64,000 bases of DNA from Marivita sp. GX14005. GTDB lineage: Bacteria > Pseudomonadota > Alphaproteobacteria > Rhodobacterales > Rhodobacteraceae. The stretch spans positions 62,001 to 126,000 of the forward strand of contig NZ_JAMCCQ010000002.1 of the NCBI RefSeq assembly GCF_023370775.1, in the 5' to 3' direction. Under the pieces are notes generated by a model. That model was not told the DNA's origin and ran no database searches. It was given only the letters and a program-made list of their open reading frames with translations. The translations under genes were made by a program, and so were the position numbers. Below are positions 62,524 to 64,000 of the stretch, piece after piece. Each line of letters opens with the position of its first letter. The first letter of the stretch is position 1.

Positions 62524-63348
62524 ATGCTGGACGCCGGACCCACCGATGAGACCCTGCTCGAGGTCAACAATATCGAGGTGATCTACAATCACGTCATCCT
62601 CGTGCTGAAAGGGGTCAGCCTGTCGGTGAAGAAGGGCGGGATCACCGCGCTTCTGGGCGGCAATGGCGCAGGCAAGACGACGACGCTCAAGGCGATTTCC
62701 AACCTGCTTCATTCGGAGCGCGGGGAGGTGACGAAGGGGTCCATCCTCTACCAGGGCGAGCGGGTTCAGGATCTCGACCCGGCGGCGCTGGTCAAGCGCG
62801 GAGTGATCCAGGTGATGGAGGGGCGCCATTGTTTCGAACATCTGACGGTCGAAGAGAACCTTCTGACGGGCGCCTATACCCGCGGCGACGGCAAGGGCGC
62901 GATCGAGGCCGATTTGCAGATGGTTTACGAGTATTTCCCGCGCCTCAAGGAACGGCGCCGCAGCCAGGCCGGCTATACCTCGGGCGGCGAGCAGCAGATG
63001 ACGGCGATCGGCCGCGCCCTGATGTCCCGGCCGCAGACGGTCCTTCTCGATGAGCCGTCCATGGGCCTTGCACCGCAACTGGTGGAGCAGATTTTCGAAA
63101 TCGTGAAATCGGTCAACGAGAATGAGGGTGTATCCTTCCTTCTGGCCGAGCAGAACACCAATGTCGCCCTGCGCTATGCGCATCAGGGCTATATCCTTGA
63201 GAATGGGCGCGTCGTGCTGGATGGCCCAGCGGCGGATCTGCGCGAGAACCAGGACGTCAAGGAATTCTATCTCGGGATGTCGGACGAGGGTCGCAAATCC
63301 TTCCGCGACGTGCGGTCCTACCGTCGGCGCAAACGCTGGCTGGCCTGA
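62524..63348 (+). CDS. Branched-chain-type ABC transporter ATPase (LivF-like)
   Basis: A 274-aa ATPase, the second motor subunit of the importer. It has Walker A GGNGAGKTT, the LivF-type VMEGRHCFEHLTVEENLLTGAYTR, signature TSGGEQQMTAIGRAL, Walker B VLLDEPSMGLAPQL and the switch His region (FLLAEQNTNVALRYAHQGYI). I chose the ATG at 62524; an in-frame TTG at 62506 lies inside the dispersed element. It is followed by a CoA ligase gene 45 bases away. Confidence 0.94.
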   Translation: MLDAGPTDETLLEVNNIEVIYNHVILVLKGVSLSVKKGGITALLGGNGAGKTTTLKAISNLLHSERGEVTKGSILYQGERVQDLDPAALVKRGVIQVMEGRHCFEHLTVEENLLTGAYTRGDGKGAIEADLQMVYEYFPRLKERRRSQAGYTSGGEQQMTAIGRALMSRPQTVLLDEPSMGLAPQLVEQIFEIVKSVNENEGVSFLLAEQNTNVALRYAHQGYILENGRVVLDGPAADLRENQDVKEFYLGMSDEGRKSFRDVRSYRRRKRWLA

Positions 63349-63393
63349 CGCGATGCACGACACCCGAGTTCGACCGACCCGATGGAGAGCGCC

Positions 63394-64000
63394 ATGAGCC
63401 GCTATTACGACGATCTGGAAACCCGCAGCGCGGATGCGCGTCGCGCCGCGCAGGAAGCCGCGCTGATCGAGCAGGTTCGCCGCGTCGCCGCGGCGCCGGG
63501 ATCCTGGCTCGAGGGGGCCGGGATCGGCTCACTCGATGATTTGCCGCGCCTGCCGGTTCTGCGCAAATCCGATCTGGTGGCGCAGCAGAAGGACAAGCCC
63601 CCTTTCGGCGCGGTGCCGGTGTCGAATATCGCGCATGTCTTCCAATCGCCCGGGCCGATCTACGAGCCGGGCGGCGCGGGCCACGATTGGTGGCGCATGG
63701 GGCGGTTCCTGCACGCGTGCGGGATCGGGGCGGATGACGTGGTGCAGAACTGTTTCGGCTATCATCTGACGCCGGCCGGCATGATCTTCGAGAACGGTGC
63801 GAGTGCGGTCGGAGCAAAGGTGTTTCCCGCCGGCACCGGACAGACAGAGTTGCAGGCGCAGGCCGCGCATGATCTGGGCGTGTCCGCTTTTGCCGGCACG
63901 CCGGATTATCTCAAGGTCATTCTGGAGAAGGCCGACGAGATGGGCCTTGCCTTGCGCATTACCCGAGCCGCGGTGGGGGGCGGCGCGCTCTTCCCATCCT
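63394..64000 (+). CDS. Phenylacetate--CoA ligase-like adenylate-forming protein (cut by window end)
   Basis: The first 202 residues of an open frame that runs past the window. MSRYYDDLETRSADARRAAQEAALIEQVRRVAAAPG is a PaaK-like N-terminus. LPVLRKSDLVAQQKDKPPFGAVPVSNIAHVFQSPGPIYEPGG occupies the place of the usual phosphate-binding motif, which reads SPGPIYE rather than the SGTTGKP type. The following GADDVVQNCFGYHLTPAGMIFENGASAVGAKVFPAGTGQTELQ matches PaaK. It would activate an aromatic or short acid to its CoA ester. A second ligase gene opens the same operon. Confidence 0.82.
   Translation, partial: MSRYYDDLETRSADARRAAQEAALIEQVRRVAAAPGSWLEGAGIGSLDDLPRLPVLRKSDLVAQQKDKPPFGAVPVSNIAHVFQSPGPIYEPGGAGHDWWRMGRFLHACGIGADDVVQNCFGYHLTPAGMIFENGASAVGAKVFPAGTGQTELQAQAAHDLGVSAFAGTPDYLKVILEKADEMGLALRITRAAVGGGALFPS

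Noticed and set aside
1-64000. tRNA, rRNA, CRISPR arrays, insertion sequences, integrases and attachment sites
   Set aside because: I looked for TPsiC-like GGTTCGAATCC contexts, repeat-spacer patterns and transposase motifs on both strands and saw none. A tRNA or covariance search would be needed to exclude divergent RNA genes.

Overview
The window looks like the chromosome of an aerobic, Gram-negative alphaproteobacterium of the order Rhodobacterales (Roseobacter/Paracoccaceae group). The evidence is the high GC content, an F0 operon in the order atpI-B-E-F'-F (duplicated b and b' subunits), a TauE/SafE exporter paired with a TIGR02186 protein, a Rhodobacter-type porin, an RpoH2-like sigma factor behind a sigma-E type promoter, a perfect Irr/ICE iron box, and a CtrA-type TTAA-N7-TTAA site. 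I found no rRNA, tRNA, CRISPR, insertion sequence or prophage. Gene density is high, with many 1-17 base overlaps. Most of the window is core genome.

Layout. 1-7.4 kb (+): priA, an S49 peptidase, a tiny Cys-rich protein, a Ca/Na antiporter, an SDR, then a 309-base regulatory gap and uvrC. 7.4-18.97 kb (all -): TIGR02186/TauE; a complete BMP-family (probably nucleoside) ABC importer; nfuA-tsaB-rimI behind an ICE box; a small exported protein; a universal stress protein; a class IV aminotransferase; trpS. 19-26 kb: a rhomboid-fold protein without active-site residues, murJ, an orphan Phd/YefM-type protein with a GTACGG motif array upstream, glnD and an LpoA/LppC-like lipoprotein. 25.9-28.2 kb (+): rsmI, yraN, gshB. 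28.5-36.8 kb: comM (-), then rpoH, chaN-like, coaBC, dut, a membrane-anchored ThiF/MoeB-like protein and an M3 oligopeptidase (+). 36.8-40 kb: an ArsR regulator (-) and the F0 ATP synthase operon (+). 40-45.3 kb: yggS, a TPR-sulfotransferase, a porin, a DUF3576 lipoprotein and a glycosyltransferase. 45.4-49.5 kb (+): leuS-lptE-holA. 49.6-55.4 kb: a lone molybdenum formate dehydrogenase alpha subunit, a PRC-barrel protein, and a response regulator/hybrid kinase pair. 55.5-64 kb (+): an acyl-CoA ligase, a full Liv-type ABC importer with an extra 82-aa membrane protein, and a second (PaaK-like) CoA ligase cut by the window end. This last operon reads as uptake plus CoA activation of a carboxylic acid.

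The unusual signals are mostly regulatory or structural. A 22-base GAGTATTT-N3-ACGAGAAGAAG element recurs, usually next to a hairpin and sometimes just before start codons. A pair of palindromes (TCCGTCGACGGA and ATGCGTTGACGCAT cores) sits at two convergent junctions. Hairpins flank atpE. The Irr box, the sigma-E promoter and the GTACGG array are the best regulatory leads. The pseudo-rhomboid and the orphan antitoxin-like gene are the best protein-level leads. I did not find a clearly novel defence or mobile system.
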